Shown: positions 17,354 through 26,600, counted from the stretch's first letter. The stretch is DNA of 64,000 nucleotides from Candidatus Heimdallarchaeota archaeon (GCA_020353515.1 CP070695.1:4591414-4655413), one strand, 5' to 3'. Notes: generated by a model from the letters alone, not told the origin. Program-made: numbers and translations.

Positions 17354-19756
17354 TTACATTCCTACCTCAGTACGGGTAATTTCAATTGAACGGGCTAAGA
17401 AATAATCCCCAAGTACGATTTTCCCCATCAATGTGACAAATGCATCAGAGAAACTCGCGATACCGACTGTTTCTCCTTGATCTTCTGTGATCCCGATAAT
17501 TACCTCTTCCCCATCCCGGTCTGCAGCAATATACTTATCAACACCCTCAAACTTGGTAACATCTACTCTTCGAACACGGACATTTGGCTTTGAAAAGAGC
17601 CTTTTTAAGAGATCAGTATGTTTAGCTGGATCTAAAACTGAGACTAAATTGATTCTTTGATGACTTTTCGTCTCGAGGATTATCTCAACAGGAATATTAT
17701 CAGCCTGAGGAATCAATAATGTCATTCCTCCTTTCATCCTTGAGAACATATCTTGCATGTAGTTTAAGACCGCCTCCCGAGAAACAATCGGAGCTGTTTG
17801 AACTTCAGGATGTTTTGTATCCGTTACCAAAGATGAAATTTTTTCTAAAGAGAATAAGTAATTTTTAAACACCTCTTCATTTCTTTGTGATACTTCTTTA
17901 AATTTAGAAGTATAATCTACAAGTTCTGTCTCCAGAGTTGTGATTTCAGCTTGAATACTAGAAGCTATCAACTCACTAGTAGTGGAAAGTTGATCAGAGG
18001 CACTTTTGCTCATTTCAGTCACTACATTACCCATTTTTTCCTGGAGTTCTCGAGTTTGAACAATTAACTTTTCTGACATTTTGACTGCAGTTTCGGTTAA
18101 TGAGGTGTTGAATTTGGCATCATATTCTTTTATCTGACCATTGATTTCCTCAATAAACTGATTAATATTCTCTAGCAGGGCATTGGTCTCTTGAGTAGTT
18201 AAAGTTTCCATTTCTTGATGTTTTGCATTAACTGCTGCTTTGAAGCTTTCCATCATGTGCTTGAATGATTCTAGCGCCTGAGATCTTGATGTAGAGACCT
18301 CTGTTTTAAATTTTGTAAGTTCCTCTTTCAAATATAGGTCTTGTGGGGTTAATGTCTGCTTAAATTGTTCTAAGTGTGAACTTATTTCGGTTTTCAAAGC
18401 TTCAACGACTTGACTCAATTCTTGTAAAGCAGCTCCTTTAATCTCTTCTGTCTTATCTTTTGCATCTGCGGTCATTTCATTGAATGCTGCAGTGATTCCT
18501 TCCCGTGTTTGTTCATAAGTTGACTGTGTCTCCTGCGTTAATCCTCCAAAGGTTGATTCCGTGTTTATGACAATTTTTTGAACATCACCATCTGTTTGCA
18601 CCTTAACTGCTTCTGAAAACTCTTCAATTGATGTTTGAACTTGATTTCTAGCTTCTGTCACTTTTTGAGATAACGTTTCTTGCGCTTGTTGCAACATTTC
18701 AATAAGTTGATTCTGAGTGGTTACTAAAGAATTATTAAGCGCCTGTTGTAAGCTCTCTGCACTACCAACAGTCTTAGACTTGATCTCATCCCTTGTAGAG
18801 GAAAATGCTCCAATTGCATCTTGCTTACTCAAGTCAAGGTGTTGATGAACTTTCTCATTATATGATTCAAGAGTCGTTCCCAATTTAAGTTGGCTATCTT
18901 CGCTAACTTTGGTAACTCTCTCCGCTATCTCTGAGGTGATGTTTGTCACATGAGATTTTAATTTTTCATCCCGCTCGTCAATCGATTGGAATAACACTTG
19001 CCCAGTCGTATCCATTGATTGATGGACATTTTGAATCCCTTGGGTAAGGGATTCTTGAGACTGTGAAACTAAAGTGTCTATCTGGGTTGTTAATGCCTGA
19101 TTTCGTTCACTTTCTGAAGTTTCTAGTTCAGAAACGCCTCTTTGATATTTTTCAAGTAGCTGTTGATTGGTTTGTTGTAGCTTAGTTCCCATTTCCTTCG
19201 CTTTATCATTATATACTTCTTTTAGGTTTGACACTAAAGTTTGATGCTCACTCTGCTTTGTTTCGAAGATTTTAGTGATTTTGGTTTTTGTTTCGTCAGT
19301 CCCTTGCTCCACCTCGAGAGTGTATCGAGCTATTCTCGCTTCAATATCCCCTTCTGCTTTCATCTCTGCTTGATTTATAGCTGTTTGAGCTGTTCCTATA
19401 CCATCAGAGATTTTTTGTGACTCTTCACGTATCTTACCTAGAATAATTTCCATTTTTTTAGCTACATGTTCATCAAGTTGAGCTGCCAATGCTTCCATTT
19501 GGGAAATAGTAGTCTCAGCAGAGGCTTTTAGATCATTAAAAGGAAGGATCGCATTATATCGAGAAGCAATCCCCGGAATCTGATACACATACCCCTTATT
19601 CTGTAATCCTTCTATCGATTTAATAGCATCAGCTGAAGTGAATTCAGCATTCTTAATTATTTCACCGAGAGAAAGAGGTCCCAACGCTAGAAGAAATATA
19701 TACACTTTTGACTCTTGAGAATTAAGATCTAATGATTCGAGTCCTAGATTAACCAT
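17354..19756 (-). CDS. TrmB-type regulator with very long coiled-coil insert
   Basis: An 800-aa protein. Residues about 1-75 are a TrmB-family winged helix (LDLNSQESKVYIFLLALGPL, then SLGEIIKNAEFTSADAIKSI). Residues about 80-640 are one continuous helical, coiled-coil region rich in E, Q, T and S, resembling the signalling helices of chemoreceptors. Residues about 660-800 form an alpha/beta domain (MTLLIPQADNIPVEII, RINLVSVLDP, GEEVIIGITED) like the C-terminal effector domain of TrmB proteins. Normal TrmB proteins are about 250-350 aa, so the middle is an insertion of some 550 residues. It lies on the opposite strand between scpA and scpB. A role linking DNA binding to chromosome architecture is inference from position. 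Confidence 0.8.
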   Translation of the reverse strand: MVNLGLESLDLNSQESKVYIFLLALGPLSLGEIIKNAEFTSADAIKSIEGLQNKGYVYQIPGIASRYNAILPFNDLKASAETTISQMEALAAQLDEHVAKKMEIILGKIREESQKISDGIGTAQTAINQAEMKAEGDIEARIARYTLEVEQGTDETKTKITKIFETKQSEHQTLVSNLKEVYNDKAKEMGTKLQQTNQQLLEKYQRGVSELETSESERNQALTTQIDTLVSQSQESLTQGIQNVHQSMDTTGQVLFQSIDERDEKLKSHVTNITSEIAERVTKVSEDSQLKLGTTLESYNEKVHQHLDLSKQDAIGAFSSTRDEIKSKTVGSAESLQQALNNSLVTTQNQLIEMLQQAQETLSQKVTEARNQVQTSIEEFSEAVKVQTDGDVQKIVINTESTFGGLTQETQSTYEQTREGITAAFNEMTADAKDKTEEIKGAALQELSQVVEALKTEISSHLEQFKQTLTPQDLYLKEELTKFKTEVSTSRSQALESFKHMMESFKAAVNAKHQEMETLTTQETNALLENINQFIEEINGQIKEYDAKFNTSLTETAVKMSEKLIVQTRELQEKMGNVVTEMSKSASDQLSTTSELIASSIQAEITTLETELVDYTSKFKEVSQRNEEVFKNYLFSLEKISSLVTDTKHPEVQTAPIVSREAVLNYMQDMFSRMKGGMTLLIPQADNIPVEIILETKSHQRINLVSVLDPAKHTDLLKRLFSKPNVRVRRVDVTKFEGVDKYIAADRDGEEVIIGITEDQGETVGIASFSDAFVTLMGKIVLGDYFLARSIEITRTEVGM

Positions 19757-20112
19757 TATGTCACTTCCTAAGTTTATTTCTTATTTTTTTCATGATTTTG
19801 CAGACTTTTAACTTTGTACATCGTTTGCCTAAATTAAGTTTTTCTTATATCATGAGGTTAAATGCAAATTTTCAAAGCATTTTCCACCCAAATCCTCGGT
19901 GATTCGTAAATAACTCCAATAAAGCCGACAAAATAGTTTAAACAATTCCTTATGAGATTTAAGGTGGTATCAGCATTCTATCTATTATGTATTCAAAGTT
20001 TATCACTTATATTCATAAGCAAAAAATCAAGTGAAATTGAAAAATCAATATAAAGTCTTGATTCCCTGACTCTAATAACAGAATTAAATTTGCTTCGGGT
20101 CTGGATTTAATA
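19757..20112. other. 356-bp divergent spacer before scpB
   Basis: AT-rich spacer between the TrmB-type gene (minus strand) and scpB (plus strand). It presumably holds both promoters; TATA-like stretches occur (for example AATATAAAGTC near 20047, about 60 bases before scpB). I see no small gene, RNA gene, strong hairpin or repeat. Confidence 0.4.
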
Positions 20113-20673
20113 ATGGACATTAAAGCTTTGAAAGAAAAAAATGTGATAGAGGCTGCATTATATCTTTATGATCGTCCGATGAGCTTTACTGAGTTAGCAG
20201 AACTTATTCAGAAGGATGAGGGTGAAGTAGAACGACTCATTGAGAAAATTCGAGATGATCATATGGATCAGAAAAGAGCTTATACCATTATTAATACTGA
20301 AAAAAATGTTGTACAATTGAAACTGAGAGAGGAGATAGCTGCCCACTTACATTGGCCTTTTATCCAGCGTTCTGAGGTTCCCCGGCATTTACTTAAGGTT
20401 CTAAGCCTCACTGCCTTTAAAGAATATGTACTAGAGGAAAAAGTAACCCCAAGTAAACTTCAAAGAATCCTAGGAAAAAGAGTAAGAGAAGATTTAGAAG
20501 AATTAAAAGCAATGAACTTAATTACGATTACCCCTAAGGGGAAAAGAAACATTATCAACGTAACTGAGGACTTCTTAAACCTTTTTAAACTACCCTTTGA
20601 GCCAGAAAAAACAAAAATAGCAATACGAACTGGATTAAAAGAATATGCTCTCCGTGAACTTCAGTTTGAATAA
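20113..20673 (+). CDS. scpB: Condensin subunit ScpB
   Basis: ScpB/kite-family protein that binds the kleisin ScpA. The 186-aa sequence contains two winged-helix domains: residues about 8-85 (NVIEAALYLYDRPMSFTELA) and about 95-170 (EVPRHLLKVLSLTAFKEYVL then KRVREDLEELKAMNLITI), matching ScpB layout and length. Typical ScpB proteins act as homodimers; here the next gene, 17 bp downstream, encodes a second ScpB-like protein, so a heterodimer is plausible. The ATG at 20113 has no strong ribosome site. scpA lies upstream on the same strand, separated by the oppositely oriented TrmB-type gene. Confidence 0.82.
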   Translation: MDIKALKEKNVIEAALYLYDRPMSFTELAELIQKDEGEVERLIEKIRDDHMDQKRAYTIINTEKNVVQLKLREEIAAHLHWPFIQRSEVPRHLLKVLSLTAFKEYVLEEKVTPSKLQRILGKRVREDLEELKAMNLITITPKGKRNIINVTEDFLNLFKLPFEPEKTKIAIRTGLKEYALRELQFE

Positions 20674-20690
20674 AATTTTGAGGAAATAGC

Positions 20691-21866
20691 ATGTTTCGTC
20701 TGTTTCGCCGTCGAAAAAAAGATAAAAAGAAAGAAAAAGATATTGAGGAGAAATCTGAATCAAAAACTGAATTACCTCCTCAACCTTCAGAATTAGTTGT
20801 AGAAGATCAAGACAATTCTGATATACAACCAATAAAAGACCTCACTGTTGCTGAAATCCCATTTGAAGAAAGATTTGCTACAATTCCAAAAATTATAACA
20901 GAACCCATTCCTGAAGTTCCTGATACAGTCGAACCTATTTTGGACTTCTTGCCCTTTGCTGAAACAGTAGCTGAAACAGAGGTTTCAATAACTAGTTTTA
21001 TATCTCCTGAACTCTTAAAACCTCAGCCTGAGGTTGAACAAAGCATTCCTATTGTGCGTAAATTAACCACGGCAGAACTTCCGCCCATCACTTTAGAGGA
21101 GCGTATTGAAGGTGCCCTATTTTCTATCGGAAGACCAATTCACGTCAGAGAACTGATTGAAAGTTTTCAAGAAGAATCGCCTCTTGTTAAACGAACGTTA
21201 AGGAAAGTTTCAAGACAAAGAAAGCGAAGTTCCCCCATAATTATTGAAGAAATATCTAAGGACAGATGGGTACTACAACTTAATCCAAAGTATCATGAAT
21301 TTTTCCAGTCTATTGAGACGGAGAAATTCATGACACCAGAAGAGCGGCGAATTGTAACTGAAATTGCCTATCGGCAACCAATTTCTTTAGCAATGGTGAA
21401 AAAGATTGTCAAAAAAATTGGGCCTGTAAAGATCACTGAAATTTGTCGTAATCTTGAAGCTAGAGGATATGTTGTTGGTGAAAAACGTGCACGATCTCTT
21501 GTTTACACATCGACTCCAAAATTCGCTCATGATTTTGGCTTCGATGACGAAAGCCGACGTTTAAAACTTCAAATGCTATGGCGACTGAAGCGCTTAATGG
21601 GTGATTATGAAGAGGAACCAGATGAGAAAGAGATAGACGAAAAACTCAAAGAAGAAGAGGAGAGGGAAAAAGAAGAAGAAGAAACAGTAGACCGGATTGA
21701 CGAAGAGGATGAAAGGGAATTAGTAGAAGAAGCAGAGATAGAAGAGGAATCAAAAAAAGTCATTGAAAAAACAGAGATAATTGAAGATAAAAAAGGAGAG
21801 GAAGAGATTTTAGAGGTAAAATTCACTGAGGAAGTAGAACCTGAAACTGAAACGGAAAGCGAATAA
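20691..21866 (+). CDS. Second ScpB-like kite protein with acidic tail
   Basis: A 391-aa protein with a ScpB-like core at residues about 135-300: first winged helix EERIEGALFSIGRPIHVREL and second winged helix FMTPEERRIVTEIAYRQPIS followed by ITEICRNLEARGYVVGEKRA. Before it lie about 130 residues of disordered, Pro/Glu-rich sequence, with a very basic start (RLFRRRKKDKKKEKD). After it lie about 90 residues dominated by Glu and Asp. Neither extension occurs in standard ScpB. It starts 17 bp after scpB and is surely co-transcribed. Two different kite proteins in one operon recall the Nse1/Nse3 heterodimer of eukaryotic Smc5/6; that comparison is mine and untested. Confidence 0.78.
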   Translation: MFRLFRRRKKDKKKEKDIEEKSESKTELPPQPSELVVEDQDNSDIQPIKDLTVAEIPFEERFATIPKIITEPIPEVPDTVEPILDFLPFAETVAETEVSITSFISPELLKPQPEVEQSIPIVRKLTTAELPPITLEERIEGALFSIGRPIHVRELIESFQEESPLVKRTLRKVSRQRKRSSPIIIEEISKDRWVLQLNPKYHEFFQSIETEKFMTPEERRIVTEIAYRQPISLAMVKKIVKKIGPVKITEICRNLEARGYVVGEKRARSLVYTSTPKFAHDFGFDDESRRLKLQMLWRLKRLMGDYEEEPDEKEIDEKLKEEEEREKEEEETVDRIDEEDERELVEEAEIEEESKKVIEKTEIIEDKKGEEEILEVKFTEEVEPETETESE

Positions 21867-21903
21867 AGAAAATTTCTTCTAAGGTATTCTTACAATAGAG
21901 AAA

Positions 21904-22440
21904 TTACTCGAGATTTAAAGAAGAAAGGTGTTGGCTTACCATATCAATATAGACTTTTATAATTATCTCTCCACCAAGTTTAGCAGAGCATTCATAAAAA
22001 GGAATCCCATACTGTTCAGTGAAACTTTTACCTTCCTGATTAGTTACAGTTCGAGAATCGTCCAGATCAATCTTATTTCCAATTATTGATATTAAGGCAT
22101 TCTCTCCGACCGCACCTCGAAAGTCAGAAATCCAGCGATCAAGTTCTAAGAATGACTCACGTCTAGTAATATCGTAAACAACTATGCATCCGAAAGCTCC
22201 CTCGAAGTAAGTCTTTCTAATCTTTCCAAAATACTCCTGACCAGCTGTATCAATTAAAAGTAATTTTATTTGATGATTATCAACAGTGACTCGCTTTGTT
22301 GTAATATCCACTCCGATAGTCGGTGTATAACTTGAAGAGAACTTATTTTCAGCATATCGACGGATTAAACTGGTTTTTCCTACTCCATAAGATCCTGCTG
22401 CACAGATCTTCAATATCAAGTCATCTTTAGGAGCACTCAT
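21904..22440 (-). CDS. Rab-like small GTPase, tandem copy 2
   Basis: A 178-aa GTPase with canonical motifs: GSYGVGKTS (residues about 16-24), PTIGVDITTK with the switch-I threonine, DTAGQE (switch II, catalytic Gln present), GNKIDL and CSAKLGGE. This DTAGQE form is the one shared by eukaryotic Rab proteins. The C-terminus lacks a prenylation cysteine. It is a close paralogue of the gene at 22672-23217 over its whole length, so this is a tandem duplication with 231 bp between the copies. The spacer suggests separate promoters. Confidence 0.92.
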   Translation of the reverse strand: MSAPKDDLILKICAAGSYGVGKTSLIRRYAENKFSSSYTPTIGVDITTKRVTVDNHQIKLLLIDTAGQEYFGKIRKTYFEGAFGCIVVYDITRRESFLELDRWISDFRGAVGENALISIIGNKIDLDDSRTVTNQEGKSFTEQYGIPFYECSAKLGGEIIIKVYIDMVSQHLSSLNLE

Positions 22441-22671
22441 TTCCCAATAACCTCGATTTTCTCGTAAGTAAACAAAGTTAAACTTTAATAACTTTTCAGC
22501 TAAACCAGCTTTCTTATAGATTTAGTAATCCCAATGAACTGGATGTTTTCCCATTCTTTTATATTATTGTGAACTTTGACATATCATGAATTTATGATAT
22601 TAAAACAGTTCTGATTTTACAAGATAATTTTGGTGACTTATAAAAAAAGAAATAACATTGATTTTTTGAAC

Positions 22672-23217
22672 CTAGATCATATTTTCTTTCTGTAAACTTA
22701 AAAAATATTGGCGTACAAGATCTTCGTATATTTGGGGAATGATTTCTCCACCGAGCTTAGCTGAACACTCGTAGAACGGCACTCCATACTGATCTGCTAC
22801 TTTTTGACCTTGTTCAGGAGTCACACAACGGAGATCTTCTAAATCAATCTTATTTCCAATTATTGATATCGAAGCAGCATCCCCAACCACACTTCTAAAG
22901 TCTGAAATCCAGCGATCAAGTTCTGTGAATGTTTCTTCTCGTGTAATATCATAAACAATGATGCATCCGAATGCTCCCTCAAAGTATGTTTTTCGGATTC
23001 TGCCAAAATACTCTTCTCCTGCCGTATCCACTAATACAATCTTTACTAGATGATCATCAACAGTGATCTTTTTTGTTGTAATATCTACCCCTATGGTTGG
23101 TAGATAATCGTGAATAAACTTCCCTTCAGCGTACCGACGAATCAAACTTGTTTTTCCAACTTGGTAAGATCCTGCTGAACAGATCTTGAGTACCCAAAGA
23201 TCTCGACTTGAACGCAT
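22672..23217 (-). CDS. Rab-like small GTPase, tandem copy 1
   Basis: A 181-aa GTPase very similar to the gene at 21904-22440. Motifs: GSYQVGKTS (residues about 15-23), PTIGVDITTK, DTAGEE (switch II, Glu in place of the catalytic Gln of its twin), GNKIDL and CSAKLGGE. The Gln/Glu difference between otherwise close copies suggests that one may hydrolyse GTP more slowly, dividing roles after duplication. No lipid-anchor cysteine. ATG at 23217; it diverges from the porGDAB operon across a 274-bp spacer in which I see no other gene. Confidence 0.92.
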   Translation of the reverse strand: MRSSRDLWVLKICSAGSYQVGKTSLIRRYAEGKFIHDYLPTIGVDITTKKITVDDHLVKIVLVDTAGEEYFGRIRKTYFEGAFGCIIVYDITREETFTELDRWISDFRSVVGDAASISIIGNKIDLEDLRCVTPEQGQKVADQYGVPFYECSAKLGGEIIPQIYEDLVRQYFLSLQKENMI

Positions 23218-23491
23218 CCTTCACGAACCTCAATCATTGATAAAAACAAAGATTTTCTCTATAATGGTTTTGAACAGATCGCTACAGATGAAATTGTTTC
23301 AATCTATAACTTACTATTACTTTTATTTTTCACTATTTATTTACATCTTTCCGAATATGTGGAGAATTGTGCGCAACTTCTTCACCATTGTTATGCAAGA
23401 TAACTAAAAACAATCTTAAAGAAGTGGGATTTGCCTAGTAAGGTAGAATAATGTTATTAAATAACCTAAAAAACTAGGAGACGTATTTATT

Positions 23492-24064
23492 TTGACAGCA
23501 GAAATTATTGATATTCGATTACATGGTAGAGGGGGACAGGGCGTGATGACCAGTAGTTATCTGATAGCTGAAGCTGCCCTACTTGAGGATAAGTATGTCC
23601 ACGCTTTTCCCTCATTTGGACCAGAACGTTCAGGTGCCCCTATTGCAGCATTTGCACGCATCTCCGATGAACGTTTTTATGTTAAGACGGAGATTTATGA
23701 ACCAGATATAGTCATCATTCAAGATCCCACACTCCTAGGACAGGTGGATGTCTTAGCAGGCCTTCAGGAGGGGGGCCTTGTAATTATAAACACGGAAGAT
23801 CCAAACTCAGAAGGAATTCGGAAGCTAAAGGAATCGCGTTCTGACGCTAAATTTGCCACTATTGATGCTACTGCAATTGCAGCAGAAGAAATTGGAATTA
23901 AACAAACTAACACTGCTATTCTTGGAGCTTTGATCAAACTTACAAATGGCGGTATAATAACCCTTGAATCGGTTAAGAAAGCGATTATGGCCCGATTCCG
24001 TGAAGAACCAGCTAGAAAAAACGTAAAAGCTATTGAACGTTCTTTTAATGAGGTGATAAACTAA
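23492..24064 (+). CDS. porG: Pyruvate:ferredoxin oxidoreductase, gamma subunit
   Basis: Gamma subunit of the four-subunit 2-oxoacid:ferredoxin oxidoreductase, which splits pyruvate and CoA to acetyl-CoA and CO2 while reducing ferredoxin, or runs in reverse for CO2 fixation. The 190-aa protein has the family start DIRLHGRGGQGVMTSSYLIA, then FPSFGPERSGAPIAAF, and KQTNTAILGALIK near residue 150. Start is TTG 23492; AGGAG lies at 23477-23481, slightly far (10 bases). Its TAA overlaps the ATG of porD by one base. First gene of porG-porD-porA-porB, the usual archaeal order. Confidence 0.94.
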   Translation: MTAEIIDIRLHGRGGQGVMTSSYLIAEAALLEDKYVHAFPSFGPERSGAPIAAFARISDERFYVKTEIYEPDIVIIQDPTLLGQVDVLAGLQEGGLVIINTEDPNSEGIRKLKESRSDAKFATIDATAIAAEEIGIKQTNTAILGALIKLTNGGIITLESVKKAIMARFREEPARKNVKAIERSFNEVIN

Positions 24065-24411
24065 TGCCTGTTCTTCCTACAGATATTTCAGATGAAGAGT
24101 TCAAACAATGGGTAAAAGAAAAATGGGGTTATAAAAAACTCCCTATTGCTGGCAGTACACCACCAGGGAGTGCAAAATTTTTCCGTACTGGTGATTGGGC
24201 TGCCCAACGTCCCAAATTAATTGTTGAAAATTGTATATCCTGTTTAGAATGCTATTTTCTGTGCCCAGACAGTGCAATCACAATGGAAACTGGTGATGAT
24301 GACAAGGCTCACCCGAAATTCGACTACTTCTATTGCAAGGGCTGTGGTATCTGTGCAAATGAATGCCCTGGCAGAAAAGGTGAGAAAGCTATAATTATGG
24401 AGGATATTTAG
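24064..24411 (+). CDS. porD: Pyruvate:ferredoxin oxidoreductase, delta (ferredoxin-like) subunit
   Basis: A 115-aa subunit carrying two [4Fe-4S] clusters that pass electrons out of the complex. Both cysteine sets are visible: CISCLECYFLCPD at about residue 58 and CKGCGICANECPG at about residue 98. The N-terminal half (TPPGSAKFFRTGDWAAQRP) is the typical PorD leader sequence. Translation is coupled to porG (one-base overlap), and the stop is directly followed by the ATG of porA. Confidence 0.95.
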   Translation: MPVLPTDISDEEFKQWVKEKWGYKKLPIAGSTPPGSAKFFRTGDWAAQRPKLIVENCISCLECYFLCPDSAITMETGDDDKAHPKFDYFYCKGCGICANECPGRKGEKAIIMEDI

Positions 24412-25587
24412 ATGTCAAGAATTGCAGTAACCGGTGATGATGCTGTTGCATTAGCTGCAAAAGCTGTTAATCCTGATGTGGTAGCAGCATATCCCATCAC
24501 CCCTCAAACAATAATAGTTGAAAGATTTGCTGATTTCGTTGCAGATGGCGAAGTGGACACTGAATTCGTAACCGTTGAATCAGAACACAGTGCAATGTCT
24601 GCCTGTGTAGGTGCTAGTTCTGTTGGTGCTCGTGTGTTCACAAGTACTGCTTCTGCAGGCCTTATGCTTATGTATGAAATTGTCTTCATTGCAGCTTCGT
24701 CTCGTACCCCAATAGTTATGGCCCTAGCAAATAGAGCGATTAGTGGTCCTATAAATATTCATGGAGAGCAAACTGATCAGCTTCTTCTACGAGATTCTGG
24801 TTGGATTAGTATGTTCTGTGAAGATAATCAGGAAGCTCACGATCACACTATCTTAGGTTTCAAAATTGGAGAACACCCTGATGTATTACTCCCTGTAGCA
24901 GTTGGACTTGATGGATTTATTCTTTCTCATGCTATAGAAGGAATTGAACCCTTTTCCAAAGAAGAAACAATGAAATTCCTTGGTGGAGATAGACAAACAG
25001 ATTTTAAATTGACTCCTTCAAACCCCATGAGTATTGGCCTCTTACACTTACAGGATTATTATATGGAGGCTCGTGCACAAGTAGGAGAGGCTCAAGAAAG
25101 GTCAAGAAAGGTCATTTTAGAAGTATTTGATGAATGGGGAAAAATCACAGGGCGAAAATACAAACCAGTCGAGTCTTATATGATGGAAGATGCAGAATAT
25201 GCTTTTGTCACAATGGGATCCTCTGCTGGAAATGCTAGAACAACCGTTGATGAGCTCCGTGCAAAAGGTGAGAAAGTAGGATTAATAAAAATTCGGGTTT
25301 ACCGTCCTTTCTGGGGTAACGAGATTATAGAATTATGTAAAAATCTTAAAGGATTGATTTCAATAGAACGAGCGCATTCATTCGGCGGGCCTGGTGGTAT
25401 TCTAAGTCAGGATATAAAATCAACCCTTTTTGGTAGTGAAGTCTCTCCCTTAATGGCCGAATACACCATTGGTTTGGGTGGGCGTGATACACTTATCGAA
25501 GGTTATCATGGAATGTACAACAGAGCTAAGAAGGCTTTTGAAGAGGGGAAAAATTTGCCCATTTTCTGGTGGGGGTTACGTGAATAA
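24412..25587 (+). CDS. porA: Pyruvate:ferredoxin oxidoreductase, alpha subunit
   Basis: The 391-aa alpha subunit, containing part of the thiamine-diphosphate site. Seen: AAYPITPQT near residue 25, the catalytic-site glutamate region VESEHSAMSACVGAS near residue 58, INIHGEQTDQLLLRDSGWI near residue 112, LDGFILSHAIE near residue 165, and a C-terminal Rossmann-like domain. The NIHxExTD and FILSH patterns are those of pyruvate-specific enzymes rather than 2-oxoglutarate or branched-chain forms, though specificity by motif is not certain. Sits between porD (no gap) and porB (13 bp). Confidence 0.93.
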   Translation: MSRIAVTGDDAVALAAKAVNPDVVAAYPITPQTIIVERFADFVADGEVDTEFVTVESEHSAMSACVGASSVGARVFTSTASAGLMLMYEIVFIAASSRTPIVMALANRAISGPINIHGEQTDQLLLRDSGWISMFCEDNQEAHDHTILGFKIGEHPDVLLPVAVGLDGFILSHAIEGIEPFSKEETMKFLGGDRQTDFKLTPSNPMSIGLLHLQDYYMEARAQVGEAQERSRKVILEVFDEWGKITGRKYKPVESYMMEDAEYAFVTMGSSAGNARTTVDELRAKGEKVGLIKIRVYRPFWGNEIIELCKNLKGLISIERAHSFGGPGGILSQDIKSTLFGSEVSPLMAEYTIGLGGRDTLIEGYHGMYNRAKKAFEEGKNLPIFWWGLRE

Positions 25588-25600
25588 AGGAAGTGAAACC

Positions 25601-26566
25601 ATGACAATCAATGTACCGAAATATAGACTAAAAGATTTATTAAACAAACCTGTTTCCTTTACTGGTGGCCACCGCCTATGTGCTGGATGTGCAGCTGGAT
25701 CTATGGCACGACAAGTAACAATGGCCTTTAATAAACCAACAATGATATTTAATTCTACTGGATGTCTCGAAGTGGCTTCAACCATTTATCCTTTTTCCGC
25801 ATGGGAGGTTCCATGGCTTCATGTCGCGTTTGAGAATTCAGCAGCAGTTGCTAGCGGTGCTGAAGCAGCAATTAAAGCAATGATAAAAAAAGGTACTTAT
25901 AAAGAGGGAAAAACCGATATTGTTATTTTTGGTGGAGACGGTGGTACCTATGATATTGGTATTCAAGCAATTTCAGGAGCTTTTGAAAGAGGCCATGACC
26001 TCCTCTACATTCTATACGACAATGGAGCATATATGAATACAGGAATCCAAAGATCTGGAGGAACACCCTTCAGTGCCTCTACAACAACCTCACCTGCGGG
26101 ATCAGTAGTTCCAGGAAAAACTCAATTTAGAAAGCCTATAACTGACATCATGGTTGCTCATCGCATTCCTTTCGTAGCAACCGCAGCTCCTGCTTACCCA
26201 GCAGATTTGGTTGCTAAAGTCAGAGCAGGACTTGATGTGGATGGCCCTGCATTCATGCATGTTGAGTGTTCTTGCAACCGAGGACAACGATTTGAGCCAG
26301 CAAAATCAATAGAATATGTAAAAATGGCTGTAGAAACCTGTCTTCACCCTTTATATACTGTAATTGAGGGTGAATACACACTGAGTCGTCCCAGTGAACG
26401 TATTGCCAAAGATCCTTCAAGAAAAGTACCTCTAGTTGAATTTCTTAGAAAAGAAGGACGATGGCGACACCTCTTCAGGCCTACTAAACGAACGGATCTT
26501 ATTGAAAAATTCCAAGCCGAAGTGGATAAACGCTGGGAAGAACTTCTTGCAAAAGCAGGTATCTAG
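25601..26566 (+). CDS. porB: Pyruvate:ferredoxin oxidoreductase, beta subunit
   Basis: A 321-aa thiamine-diphosphate-binding subunit. Seen: HRLCAGCAAGSMARQV (first cluster-ligand Cys pair) near residue 23, STGCLEV near residue 50, GGDGGTYDIG (TPP/Mg motif) near residue 109 with the Asn of YDNGAYMNTG 30 residues on, and a late cysteine in ECSCNRG near residue 222 expected to complete the proximal [4Fe-4S] cluster. A longer in-frame start lies inside porA, but AAAGGAAGTG just before ATG 25601 marks the real one. Last gene of the operon; a T-rich terminator follows. Confidence 0.94.
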   Translation: MTINVPKYRLKDLLNKPVSFTGGHRLCAGCAAGSMARQVTMAFNKPTMIFNSTGCLEVASTIYPFSAWEVPWLHVAFENSAAVASGAEAAIKAMIKKGTYKEGKTDIVIFGGDGGTYDIGIQAISGAFERGHDLLYILYDNGAYMNTGIQRSGGTPFSASTTTSPAGSVVPGKTQFRKPITDIMVAHRIPFVATAAPAYPADLVAKVRAGLDVDGPAFMHVECSCNRGQRFEPAKSIEYVKMAVETCLHPLYTVIEGEYTLSRPSERIAKDPSRKVPLVEFLRKEGRWRHLFRPTKRTDLIEKFQAEVDKRWEELLAKAGI

Positions 26567-26584
26567 ACTTCCTTTACCTACTAC

Positions 26585-26600
26585 CTTTTTCTTTTTTTCT
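26585..26600 (+). terminator. T-rich terminator after porB
   Basis: Runs of five and seven T separated by a C, 19 to 34 bases after the porB stop. Archaeal RNA polymerase terminates at such T tracts without a hairpin, and the tract sits at the end of the por operon. Confidence 0.5.

Noticed and set aside
21605..21826. Minus-strand Ser-rich frame
   Set aside because: Antisense of the Glu/Asp-rich tail of the second ScpB-like gene; such tails create open frames on the other strand.
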